DNA of 64,000 bases from an uncultured Pelagibacteraceae bacterium (GTDB lineage Bacteria; Pseudomonadota; Alphaproteobacteria; Pelagibacterales; Pelagibacteraceae). The notes beneath the pieces are model-generated. The model ran no database searches, was not told the DNA's origin, and worked only from the letters and a program-made list of their open reading frames with translations. The stretch's first letter is position 1; every line of letters starts with the position of its first letter. Both the position numbers and the translations under genes were made by a program. Location of the stretch: positions 1-64,000 of the forward strand of contig CABYVU010000001.1 in NCBI GenBank assembly GCA_902522525.1, in the 5' to 3' direction. Below are positions 55,657 through 64,000 of this stretch, piece by piece.

Positions 55657-57495
55657 TTAAGTTTTCTCTACTTCTGTGTGTATTACTTCACTAGGTGCTG
55701 TTGTTTGTGGGATAAAGTCATCCTTTGCTCCTGGAACACTAAAATCATAGGGCCATCTATGAACAACTGGAAGTCTGTCACCAAAGTTACCATGTTCTGG
55801 TGGAACAGTAGATGTATACCATTCAAGTGAATTTGCTTTCCAAGGGTTTTGTTCAGCTTTTTTACCTGTTTTTAATGTTTTTATAATATTGAAAACTAAA
55901 ATAAACTGTGCTGCACCTACTATAAATGCTGCAATACTAATAAACTCATTCATTCCAACTGCAGATGTCATATACGGACTGTCATACATTTCAAAATATC
56001 TTCTTGGAACTCCAATAAAACCTAAATAGTGCATTGGGAAGTATATAGAATATGCTCCTAAAAAAGTAATCCAGAAATGCCATTTGCCTAAACCCTCATG
56101 CAACATTTTTCCAGCTACTAGTGGAAACCAATGATAAACTGCACCCATGATCACCATTAAAGGTGCAATACCCATTACCATATGGAAGTGGGCTATTACG
56201 AAATATGTATCTGATAATGGAACATCAACCGACACATTTCCTAAAAATATTCCTGTAATTCCGCCATTTACGAATGTTACAATAAATCCAAGGCACCATA
56301 ACATTACTGTATTAATTCGGATGTTACCTCTCCATAAAGTAAGTATCCAGTTATAAACTTTCATCGCGGTTGGAACAGCAATAATTAACGTTGTTGTTGC
56401 AAAGAAAAATCCAAACCAAGGGTTCATTCCACTTACGTACATGTGGTGAGCCCATACGAAGAAACTTAATCCTCCAATACCAACAATTGCCCAAACCATC
56501 ATTCTGTATCCAAATATGTTTTTTCTGGCATGAACTGATATTAAGTCAGAAACTATTCCAAATGCAGGTAATGCAACAATGTAAACTTCAGGGTGTCCAA
56601 AGAACCAAAACAAGTGTTGGAAAAGAATTGGGCTTCCTCCACCATATTCAAGAACCTCTCCTGCCTTTAATATTGTTGGCATAAAGAAACTTGTTTGTAA
56701 TACTTTATCTAACGTCATCATTATAGCGCTAACTAGTAGTGCTGGGAATGCTAACATTGCTAGTACAGTTGCTGTGAATATACCCCATACTGTTAAAGGC
56801 ATTCTCATTAGGGTCATTCCTCTAGTTCTAGCTTGTAAAATTGTAATCATATAATTTAGTCCACCCATTGTGAAACCAATTACAAATAAAGATAAAGATA
56901 TAAGCATAAGTAAGATACCCATTCCTGATCCAGGAGTTCCCTCCAAAATAGTTTGTGGAGGATACAAGGTCCATCCGGCTCCTGTCGGTCCACCTGGAAC
57001 AAAGAAGCTAGCCATTAAAACTGCAACTGCAACAAAGAACATCCAGAAGCTAAGCATATTCACATATGGAAAGACCATATCTCTTGCTCCCACCATGAGT
57101 GGAATTAAATAATTTCCAAACCCTCCTAGGAATAGAGCAGTTAAAAAGTAAACTACCATTATCATACCGTGCATAGTTACAAATTGATAATAATGTTCTG
57201 CTGTCATAAAACCTGCTAATCCAGGAAAACCTAATTGAAGTCTCATTAACCAAGATAAAATTAAACCTACAATTCCAGTAAAAACTGCAGTTAAGAAATA
57301 TTGTACTCCAATAACTTTCGCATCCTGGCAAAAAACCCATTTTTCGATAAAACTATGTCCATGATATAAATCTTGCTCTCCAACTTCTGCTGGCCTTACA
57401 TAATCTATATCTGGATTTACAGAACCAGCTGATCCGTCTATTACTTCTGACGACTGGGCTTGATATGATTTGTTATTATCGTATTCGTCTGACAT
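55657..57495 (-). CDS. ctaD: Cytochrome c oxidase subunit I
   Basis: MHGMIMVVYFLTALFLGGFGNYLIPLMVGARDM, FWFFGHPEVYI, VWAHHMYVSGM, YFVIAHFHMVMG. Confidence 0.98.
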   Translation of the reverse strand: MSDEYDNNKSYQAQSSEVIDGSAGSVNPDIDYVRPAEVGEQDLYHGHSFIEKWVFCQDAKVIGVQYFLTAVFTGIVGLILSWLMRLQLGFPGLAGFMTAEHYYQFVTMHGMIMVVYFLTALFLGGFGNYLIPLMVGARDMVFPYVNMLSFWMFFVAVAVLMASFFVPGGPTGAGWTLYPPQTILEGTPGSGMGILLMLISLSLFVIGFTMGGLNYMITILQARTRGMTLMRMPLTVWGIFTATVLAMLAFPALLVSAIMMTLDKVLQTSFFMPTILKAGEVLEYGGGSPILFQHLFWFFGHPEVYIVALPAFGIVSDLISVHARKNIFGYRMMVWAIVGIGGLSFFVWAHHMYVSGMNPWFGFFFATTTLIIAVPTAMKVYNWILTLWRGNIRINTVMLWCLGFIVTFVNGGITGIFLGNVSVDVPLSDTYFVIAHFHMVMGIAPLMVIMGAVYHWFPLVAGKMLHEGLGKWHFWITFLGAYSIYFPMHYLGFIGVPRRYFEMYDSPYMTSAVGMNEFISIAAFIVGAAQFILVFNIIKTLKTGKKAEQNPWKANSLEWYTSTVPPEHGNFGDRLPVVHRWPYDFSVPGAKDDFIPQTTAPSEVIHTEVEKT

Positions 57496-57538
57496 ATTTT
57501 TATCCTTTATATATATATTTTTTTAAATTAATAAATTG

Positions 57539-58375
57539 TTATTTTTTAGCTAATTTATTCCCATCTACGTTTAATTTTTCATATCTTGCTGATAGTTGCT
57601 CAAAAGTTTCTTGTTCGCTCAGCCAAACTTCATAATCAGCTTTATCTTGTACTTCAACTCCACCTCTCATGGCATAGTGACCAACTCCGCAATATTCTGC
57701 ACATAGAACTTCGTATTCACCTACCTTATTAGGCTCAAACCAATAGAAAGTTACTGTACCAGGCACAGCATCCATTTTTGCTCTAAATTGCGGCACATAC
57801 CAATTGTGAAGTACATCTACTGATCTTAATAAAATTTTTACAGGTCTGTTGTTTTCTAAATTGATAACATCACTTTCAACCATTATATCATCTTTTCCAA
57901 ACGGGTCGTCTGGATTTATGCCAAATGGATTGTTGTCTGCAATGTTTCTAACTTGAGTCGTTCCTAATTTTCCATCTGCACCTGGTAGCCTATATTGCCA
58001 GCCCCATTGCCATGCCATCACATCAACTTCAATTGCATTTTTTGGAACGTTTACATATTGGTTCCATATAATAAGACCAGGAGCCAACAGTGCACAAACT
58101 CCTAATGTCGTAGCCCAAGTTAAAATTTTCTCTAATTTTTTATCTTCTGGTTTGTACTCAGCTCTTCTCTCTTCTTTATGTTGATATTTGAAAACGCAGT
58201 AAATCATAAAAAGACAAACAGCTACAAAAACTCCTCCACCTACCCAAAAAGTAAGAGTGATGGTATCATCCATACCTTTCCAATTTGAAGCAATATCTGT
58301 CCAATACCATGGTGTAAAAATATGAAATAAGACAGATCCAATGATCACTAATAAAAAAATTATTCCTGCATGCAT
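57539..58375 (-). CDS. ctaC: Cytochrome c oxidase subunit II (CuA), no fused cytochrome c domain
   Basis: VDVMAWQWGWQYR, SVDVLHNWYVPQFRAKMDAVPG, LCAEYCGVGHYAMRGGVEV. Confidence 0.96.
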   Translation of the reverse strand: MHAGIIFLLVIIGSVLFHIFTPWYWTDIASNWKGMDDTITLTFWVGGGVFVAVCLFMIYCVFKYQHKEERRAEYKPEDKKLEKILTWATTLGVCALLAPGLIIWNQYVNVPKNAIEVDVMAWQWGWQYRLPGADGKLGTTQVRNIADNNPFGINPDDPFGKDDIMVESDVINLENNRPVKILLRSVDVLHNWYVPQFRAKMDAVPGTVTFYWFEPNKVGEYEVLCAEYCGVGHYAMRGGVEVQDKADYEVWLSEQETFEQLSARYEKLNVDGNKLAKK

Positions 58376-58409
58376 AATGTTTATATAGAAGAATAATCCT
58401 ATAAATACC

Positions 58410-58426
58410 TATGACAAAATGTCATA
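58410..58426. promoter_or_regulatory. Operator-like palindrome between ctaC and a divergent small ORF
   Basis: TATGACA-AAA-TGTCATA perfect inverted repeat in the 81-bp divergent spacer. Confidence 0.55.
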
Positions 58427-58456
58427 AAACATATTAATTATACTAATATAATCAAT

Positions 58457-58657
58457 ATGTTTATGCTTGGTAAATTAGGTATTTTAATAACGATTCTCGC
58501 TTTAGTGTTGGCGTTCTATTTTGTTATCTCTTTAGGTGCTGGAAGATTTTCAAAGGGAGAGACAAAACCTGAAACTAAAAGGTATCTGAGATCTGTGAAC
58601 ATACTATTAATTATAATTGCTGTGTTTGGGTCTGTGATGGTTTTATTTCTTAAATAA
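58457..58657 (+). CDS. Small (66 aa) two-TM hypothetical protein, divergent from ctaC
   Basis: Two hydrophobic helices flanking a charged loop (GRFSKGETKPETKRYLR). Confidence 0.65.
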   Translation: MFMLGKLGILITILALVLAFYFVISLGAGRFSKGETKPETKRYLRSVNILLIIIAVFGSVMVLFLK

Positions 58658-58660
58658 AAT

Positions 58661-59338
58661 TTAAGCTATCAAAGATTTACAAAATTCTATTACAGTATCG
58701 TTATAGGCAAACATTATTGTAAAAAATACTAACCAAACAATAAATAAAAATAACCAGTAAAGCGACAGTGCATTAATACTTTTTTCCTCTTTTTTGTATT
58801 CACTCTCCTCTGATTTAAAAATTCTTGAACTAACTTTACCCCAGAAAAAAAGTCCTCCTAATAAATGTATGCCATGCAATGCAGTAAAGAAGTAGTAAGA
58901 TGAGAAATAAGTATTTGTTGAAACAAAATTTCCAGTTTGCATTAATTGATACCATAAAGCTAACTGAAGAAACAAAAATATATAACTTAGTCCTCCAACA
59001 TAAATTAAATTCTTTTTTATTGAACTTGTAATTCCATTTTTTAGATCTTTACTTATCTTGTTAAAAAATATTGTTACTAAAATTAATACTAACGTATTTA
59101 TCCAAAGTAAATTTGTTTTAAGAATAAAAGTAGTATCCTGTTCAGGTGGAAGTGAATAAAGATAACCAGTGAAAATTAAACTAAATAAAGTTGTGCTCAC
59201 TCCAAATATAATTATTACTGCTGACATTTGATTTGATATTTCAAATGTTTTGCCTGAGTGGCCACTGTCTATTACTGCTTGGTTTTGTTCCCAAGGTTTC
59301 TCAGTTAATGCGCCAAATAATTTCTTTATCAAAGACAT
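58661..59338 (-). CDS. Second cytochrome c oxidase subunit III-like (CoxIII superfamily) protein
   Basis: YYFFTALHGIHLLGGLFFWGKV, YWLFLFIVWLVFFTIMF. Confidence 0.85.
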   Translation of the reverse strand: MSLIKKLFGALTEKPWEQNQAVIDSGHSGKTFEISNQMSAVIIIFGVSTTLFSLIFTGYLYSLPPEQDTTFILKTNLLWINTLVLILVTIFFNKISKDLKNGITSSIKKNLIYVGGLSYIFLFLQLALWYQLMQTGNFVSTNTYFSSYYFFTALHGIHLLGGLFFWGKVSSRIFKSEESEYKKEEKSINALSLYWLFLFIVWLVFFTIMFAYNDTVIEFCKSLIA

Positions 59339-59374
59339 ATTATTTATATAGTTCGAATATATAATTTTACAATA

Positions 59375-59962
59375 ATGAAATTAAAAACCTCTATTGCAGT
59401 ATTAACAGGTTGTTTAACAATATTCTTATTTTTAATGCTTCCTGTCTTTTTATCGATGAAAGAACAAAAAGATCAATCAGTCGCAGCATTTAAAGGCTCA
59501 GATTTTGAACTTAAAGACATGAACAACAATATAATAACGCAAGATTCTTTTAATGGACCTTTAACTGCAATTTTTTTTGGATTTACAAATTGTCCTGACA
59601 TATGTCCAATGACATTAAATAAAATGGATATAGTTATGAACAGAATAAAAAAAAATAAAAAGAAAGATATTAAAGTATTTTTTATTAGCGTTGATCCGAA
59701 AAGAGATACTCCTGAAGTGGTAAAAGATTATCTCAGCAATTTTGATAACAAATTTGTTGGGATTACCGGAGATCCAGGTGAAATTTTTTTACTTTCACAA
59801 TCTTGGGGAATAATTAGCCAAAAAATATTTTTTGAAAATGGTGATTATAATATTGATCATAGTTCACCAGTGATACTTTTAAAAGATGGAAAATATATTG
59901 CAAAGATTTCTCATAGAGACGACATTAAAAAATCTATAAAATTAATTAATAAATATTTATAG
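59375..59962 (+). CDS. SCO1/SenC-family copper chaperone
   Basis: FFGFTNCPDICPMTLNKM, FFISVDPKRDTPEVVKDYL, DHSSPVILL. Confidence 0.95.
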   Translation: MKLKTSIAVLTGCLTIFLFLMLPVFLSMKEQKDQSVAAFKGSDFELKDMNNNIITQDSFNGPLTAIFFGFTNCPDICPMTLNKMDIVMNRIKKNKKKDIKVFFISVDPKRDTPEVVKDYLSNFDNKFVGITGDPGEIFLLSQSWGIISQKIFFENGDYNIDHSSPVILLKDGKYIAKISHRDDIKKSIKLINKYL

Positions 59963-60667
59963 ATTTAGGATATAATTAACAATTGATATTGAAGATATAA
60001 CTGCTGTTTCTGACCTCAATATATTCTCATTGATCTTAACTGATTTTACATCTTTAAAATTTAAAATAGCTTCTCTTTCCTTCTCGGAAAAATCTCCTTC
60101 GGGTCCTATTATGATACACAAAGGTTTTTTGCTTTTTTTATCTAAATCGATTTTTTTTTGGTTAGAATTAAGATCTGTAAAAATTAGATCCATTGTACTT
60201 TGATTTTTTTCTAAAAAAGTTTTCAAATTTTGAGTTTTTTCTAAATATGGAGGATTCAATCTATTTGACTGTTCTGTAGCCTCTATTATTATTTTTTCCA
60301 ATCTCTCAGAGTTAATTTTTCTAACAATAGACCTATCAAAAATAATAGGAAAAAATTTTGTAATTCCTAATTCTGTAGCTTTCTGAATCATAAAATTTGA
60401 ATAATTTGATTTTATAGGTGAAAATGCTAACCAAATATCTTGGAGATTTTCTTTTTTTCTTAATTGTTCTTGAATGCTAAATTCTACATTTCCATTATGA
60501 ATTTTGTCTATTTTGGCTAACCATTCACCAGTTTTATTAAATAAAGAAAAATTTTCTCCAATTTTCACTCGCATGACTTTCGTCAAATAATGTGATTGTG
60601 GTTTAGCAAGTGAAGAAGTTAAATTAAGAGATAAACTTTCAGAGAAAAATATTCTAATATTACTCAT
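59957..60667 (-). CDS. rsmE: 16S rRNA (uracil(1498)-N(3))-methyltransferase
   Basis: SHYLTKVMRVKIGE, QKATELGITKFFPI, IIGPEGDFSEKEREAI, LRSETAVISSISIV. Confidence 0.94.
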   Translation of the reverse strand: MSNIRIFFSESLSLNLTSSLAKPQSHYLTKVMRVKIGENFSLFNKTGEWLAKIDKIHNGNVEFSIQEQLRKKENLQDIWLAFSPIKSNYSNFMIQKATELGITKFFPIIFDRSIVRKINSERLEKIIIEATEQSNRLNPPYLEKTQNLKTFLEKNQSTMDLIFTDLNSNQKKIDLDKKSKKPLCIIIGPEGDFSEKEREAILNFKDVKSVKINENILRSETAVISSISIVNYILNL

Positions 60668-60683
60668 ATCAAGAAAGTAATTT

Positions 60684-61346
60684 ATGAAAAATATTAAAGC
60701 AATAATTTTCGATGCATATGGAACTCTATTTGACGTAAATTCTGCAGCTGAAAAGTGTAAAGATAAAATTGGTATTAAATGGGAAAATTTCTCAAATAAT
60801 TGGAGGACTACTCAGTTAGAATATACTTGGCTTAGAAGTTTAATGGGAAGGCATAAAGATTTTTGGAAAGTAACAGAAGATAGCCTAGATAAATCAATGA
60901 AAGTTTTCAATATTAATCCAGATATGAGAACTGAATTATTGGATCTTTACAGAATTTTATCTCCATACCCTGAGGTAAAAGAAACCCTGAAATTATTGAG
61001 AGAAAAAAATTATAAACTGTCAATACTTTCAAACGGCACCCCTACTCTTCTTGATGAATTAGTGAATAGAAATAATCTCAATGATATTTTTGATGATATT
61101 ATATCTGTAGAAGAAGTAGGTATTTTTAAACCAAGTTCAAAAGTTTACGATATGCCAATTAAAAAATATAACATTAAAGAGAAGGAAGTTGCTTTTTTAA
61201 GCGCAAATACTTGGGATGTTTCTGGAGGTGGTAATTACGGTTTTAACGCAATTTGGGTCAATAGAAACAATGCAATTTTTGATAATTTAGATTACACACC
61301 AAAAAATGAAATAAATAATCTTAAACAGTTGCTTGATATTGTTTAG
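60684..61346 (+). CDS. Haloacid dehalogenase, type II-like HAD hydrolase
   Basis: IIFDAYGTLFDVNSA, LSILSNGTPTLLDELV, ANTWDVSGGGNYGFNAIWVNR. Confidence 0.9.
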   Translation: MKNIKAIIFDAYGTLFDVNSAAEKCKDKIGIKWENFSNNWRTTQLEYTWLRSLMGRHKDFWKVTEDSLDKSMKVFNINPDMRTELLDLYRILSPYPEVKETLKLLREKNYKLSILSNGTPTLLDELVNRNNLNDIFDDIISVEEVGIFKPSSKVYDMPIKKYNIKEKEVAFLSANTWDVSGGGNYGFNAIWVNRNNAIFDNLDYTPKNEINNLKQLLDIV

Positions 61347-61367
61347 GCAAGATACTACTTTATTACC

Positions 61368-61739
61368 ATGACAAATATTCTAGATCTCATCGCAAGAATT
61401 TTAATTTCAGCATTGTTCCTTCTCAATGGTTTTTTTAAAATTGGTAATTATGATGGAACTATTGAGTGGATGGAGAGCTTTGGATTGCCTGGAATTTTAA
61501 TTATTCCAGCAATAATACTTGAGATAATTGCACCAATATTAATTATACTAGGTTATAAGGCAAAAATATCCGCTGGTTTATTAAGTTTATTTTGTATTGC
61601 AACAGCTGTAATATTTCACAACGATTTTTCTGACCAAATGCAACTTGGATCATTTTTGAAAAATATAGCTTTAGCAGGTGGGTTTTTATTTATTTTCGTA
61701 AATGGAACTAAAGATTTTAGCTTAGATAAAAAATTCTAA
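61368..61739 (+). CDS. DoxX-family membrane protein
   Basis: DLIARILISALFLLNGFFKIGNY, four TM segments. Confidence 0.85.
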   Translation: MTNILDLIARILISALFLLNGFFKIGNYDGTIEWMESFGLPGILIIPAIILEIIAPILIILGYKAKISAGLLSLFCIATAVIFHNDFSDQMQLGSFLKNIALAGGFLFIFVNGTKDFSLDKKF

Positions 61740-61746
61740 ACATAAA

Positions 61747-62583
61747 ATGTCAAATATTGAAGTTAAACAAATTATCGAACCTATACCAGCATCTGACGGT
61801 GCTGGGGTAAAATTAAAAAGAAGCATTGGTGTAGAGCCTAATTACTTTGATCCATTTTTAATGTTAGATGAATTCGGATCAGAAAATAGTGAAGATTATA
61901 TAGCTGGTTTTCCGCCTCATCCTCATCGAGGCATAGAAACGGTAACATATATGTTAGCTGGAGACTTTGAGCACAAAGATAGTACAGGCGGTGAAGGTAG
62001 AATGACTGCAGGAGATGTTCAATGGATGAAGACAGGAAGTGGAATAATTCACTCTGAGATGCCTGCAATGAAAGAAGGTAGGTTACATGGGTTTCAATTA
62101 TGGATCAATATGCCAGCTAAATTAAAAATGAGTAAACCTAGCTACATCTACATAGATGCTGATCAGATGCAAACTCACCTAGATGAAGAAAAAATAGTCA
62201 AAGTCATAGCTGGTAAATTTAGAAAAGCTGAGGGACCTATAAAAAAACATAATGTTGAACCTATTTATTTTGATATTGAATTAAATAAAGATAAAGAGTT
62301 CAATTTTGATTTACCCTCAACTCACAATTCATTTATTTATTTAATTAAAGGAGAGATAAAAATTGGGAATCAACAGCATCAAAAAATTGAAAATTCAAAA
62401 CTAATTCTTTTAAAAATGGGTGAGAAACTTAAGGTTTATGGCTCAACTAATGCCAAGTTCCTTCTGATTGCAGGAAAACCAATAGGCGAACAAATTGCAA
62501 GAGGTGGCCCTTTTGTCATGAATACTAAACAAGAAATCTTGCAAGCAGTCGAGGATTATCATAAAGGTACATTTGTAAAATAA
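61747..62583 (+). CDS. Pirin family protein
   Basis: FDPFLMLDEFGSE, GFPPHPHRGIETVTYMLAGDFEHKDSTGGEGRM, QWMKTGSGIIHSEMP. Confidence 0.95.
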   Translation: MSNIEVKQIIEPIPASDGAGVKLKRSIGVEPNYFDPFLMLDEFGSENSEDYIAGFPPHPHRGIETVTYMLAGDFEHKDSTGGEGRMTAGDVQWMKTGSGIIHSEMPAMKEGRLHGFQLWINMPAKLKMSKPSYIYIDADQMQTHLDEEKIVKVIAGKFRKAEGPIKKHNVEPIYFDIELNKDKEFNFDLPSTHNSFIYLIKGEIKIGNQQHQKIENSKLILLKMGEKLKVYGSTNAKFLLIAGKPIGEQIARGGPFVMNTKQEILQAVEDYHKGTFVK

Positions 62584-62599
62584 AACTACTTTTGTAAAA

Positions 62600-63571
62600 A
62601 TGAAATCAATTAAAGTAACAAATACAGGTGGTCCTGAAGTTCTTGAGTTAGAGGAAATTACTTTAGATAAACCAGGTGCTGATGAGGTTCAGATAGAACA
62701 TGTGTCAATTGGATTAAACTATATAGACACTTATCATAGATCAGGTTTATACCCTCTTCAACTTCCTACAGGAATTGGTTTAGAAGCGGCAGGTATAATT
62801 AAAGAAATTGGTTCAAATGTCTCTAATTTTTCGGTTGGAGATAAAGTTGCTTATGCTGCAGCTCCATTGGGTTCTTATTCAACTCACAGAAATTACCCTT
62901 CAAAAAATATTGTTAAAGTTCCAGATAATATTGATTTAGAAATTATATCGAGTGCTATGACAAAAGGTATGACAACTTTTTATTTATTGCACAAAACATA
63001 TGTTCCAAAAAAGGGAGAAACAGTTTTATTTCATGCAGCAGCAGGAGGTGTTGGACAATTCTTTTGTCAGTGGGCAAAAAGTTTAGGATTAAAAGTTATT
63101 GGAACAGTTGGAAGTCAGGAAAAAATAGAAATAGCAAAAAAGTATGGATGTGACGAAGTAATCAACTATTCAAAAGAAGATTTTGCAAAAAAAGTCACGG
63201 AACTTACAGATGGCAAAGGTGTTTCTGTCGTTTATGATGGTGTAGGTAAATCAACTTATGACAAATCAATTGAATGTTTAAAATTAAGGGGTACCATGGT
63301 TTCATTCGGTAATGCATCTGGAGCACTTGATCCAATAATTGTTTCAAAATCTTTGCAACCAAAAGGTATATATTTTGTAAGACCAGCAATGAATCAATAT
63401 TTTACAAATAGTGAGGAAATACATGAGGCTGCTAATATGTTGTTTAAGCAAATTTCATCAGGAAATGTAAAAATTGAAATCTATAAAAAATATAAATTAG
63501 AGGATGCAGTACAAGCTCACAAGGATTTAGAGGGAAGAAAGATCACCGGTCCAGCAGTAATTATTCCTTAA
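62600..63571 (+). CDS. Zinc-independent MDR quinone oxidoreductase (NADPH:quinone reductase)
   Basis: GLNYIDTYHRSGLYPLQLPTGIGLEAAG, LFHAAAGGVGQFFCQWAKSLG. Confidence 0.94.
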   Translation: MKSIKVTNTGGPEVLELEEITLDKPGADEVQIEHVSIGLNYIDTYHRSGLYPLQLPTGIGLEAAGIIKEIGSNVSNFSVGDKVAYAAAPLGSYSTHRNYPSKNIVKVPDNIDLEIISSAMTKGMTTFYLLHKTYVPKKGETVLFHAAAGGVGQFFCQWAKSLGLKVIGTVGSQEKIEIAKKYGCDEVINYSKEDFAKKVTELTDGKGVSVVYDGVGKSTYDKSIECLKLRGTMVSFGNASGALDPIIVSKSLQPKGIYFVRPAMNQYFTNSEEIHEAANMLFKQISSGNVKIEIYKKYKLEDAVQAHKDLEGRKITGPAVIIP

Positions 63572-63968
63572 ATTGTACATCCATATCTGATAGATGAAGT
63601 TTTAAAGCTTTTCCAGAAATTTGTATTTCTCTTATAAAAAAAATAATTGAAACCATCATGGACAAACAGCATGACCCAAAAATTACTCTTGCAATAATTA
63701 AACTGTCTAAATAAAGAGCAAACACAGTAAGCATATTAAATAGAAAACCAAATGCCGCTGACATAATGGCAAATTTTAGTACTCCTATTCTACTGTTCAA
63801 GTTGATAAGTTGATCTTTCCACTCTGGCGGGGTGTGTTTTTCAAAAACGTATTCATCATGAATTTTTCTAATAAGTCCACTAAGGGTGTGAAACCTATTG
63901 CTGTAAACACTCATTATAAGAGGTATTGCTGGAAACATTAAAGCAGTTACAGTGTAATCTATATTCAT
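63561..63968 (-). CDS. DUF2721 membrane protein
   Basis: FPAIPLIMSVYSNRFHTLSGLIRKIHDEY; three hydrophobic segments; start moved to MNIDYT. Confidence 0.75.
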   Translation of the reverse strand: MNIDYTVTALMFPAIPLIMSVYSNRFHTLSGLIRKIHDEYVFEKHTPPEWKDQLINLNSRIGVLKFAIMSAAFGFLFNMLTVFALYLDSLIIARVIFGSCCLSMMVSIIFFIREIQISGKALKLHLSDMDVQFKE

Positions 63969-64000
63969 TCGAATCAATTTGATTATGAAACTCTGCTTTG

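Noticed and set aside
55534-57340. Cluster of plus- and minus-strand ORFs within coxIII/ctaD
   Set aside because: All embedded in cytochrome oxidase genes with unmistakable motifs

Overview
The window is a very gene-dense, AT-rich stretch of core bacterial chromosome. Gene content and order (split Fo ATP synthase operon with b/b', CcrM-type methyltransferase, petP/petR-like regulators, crtIBY-blh retinal genes, tiny intergenic spaces) point to a streamlined marine alphaproteobacterium, most likely SAR11/Pelagibacterales. This taxonomy is inference. I support about 70 protein genes and one tRNA-Gln(UUG). Modules include carB; an Anbu-type proteasome-like peptidase divergent from a circularly permuted ATP-grasp protein; uvrB-folM-folB-uvrC-pgsA; petP/petR/histidine kinase; cytochrome bc1; the ccrM locus; mutY/dciA-like/dsbA/smc; Fo ATP synthase; retinal biosynthesis; and an aa3-type cytochrome oxidase operon. 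I saw no CRISPR array, prophage, transposon or rRNA. The observations I rate highest are: (i) an isolated 62% GC, 32-bp spacer between rnhA and a peroxiredoxin gene, the only convergent junction in the window with a real gap; (ii) a GANTC palindrome embedded in a candidate promoter just upstream of the ccrM-like gene; (iii) an SMC protein with a 308-residue glycine-free interior and no recognisable hinge; (iv) a reduced, divergently arranged Anbu/ATP-grasp pair; (v) tRNA-Gln ending 3 nt upstream of the CCA-adding enzyme gene; (vi) a 17-bp operator-like palindrome upstream of ctaC; (vii) mutY and a DciA-like gene with start codons abutting as CATATG; (viii) small membrane ORFs missing or mis-started in the ORF track.
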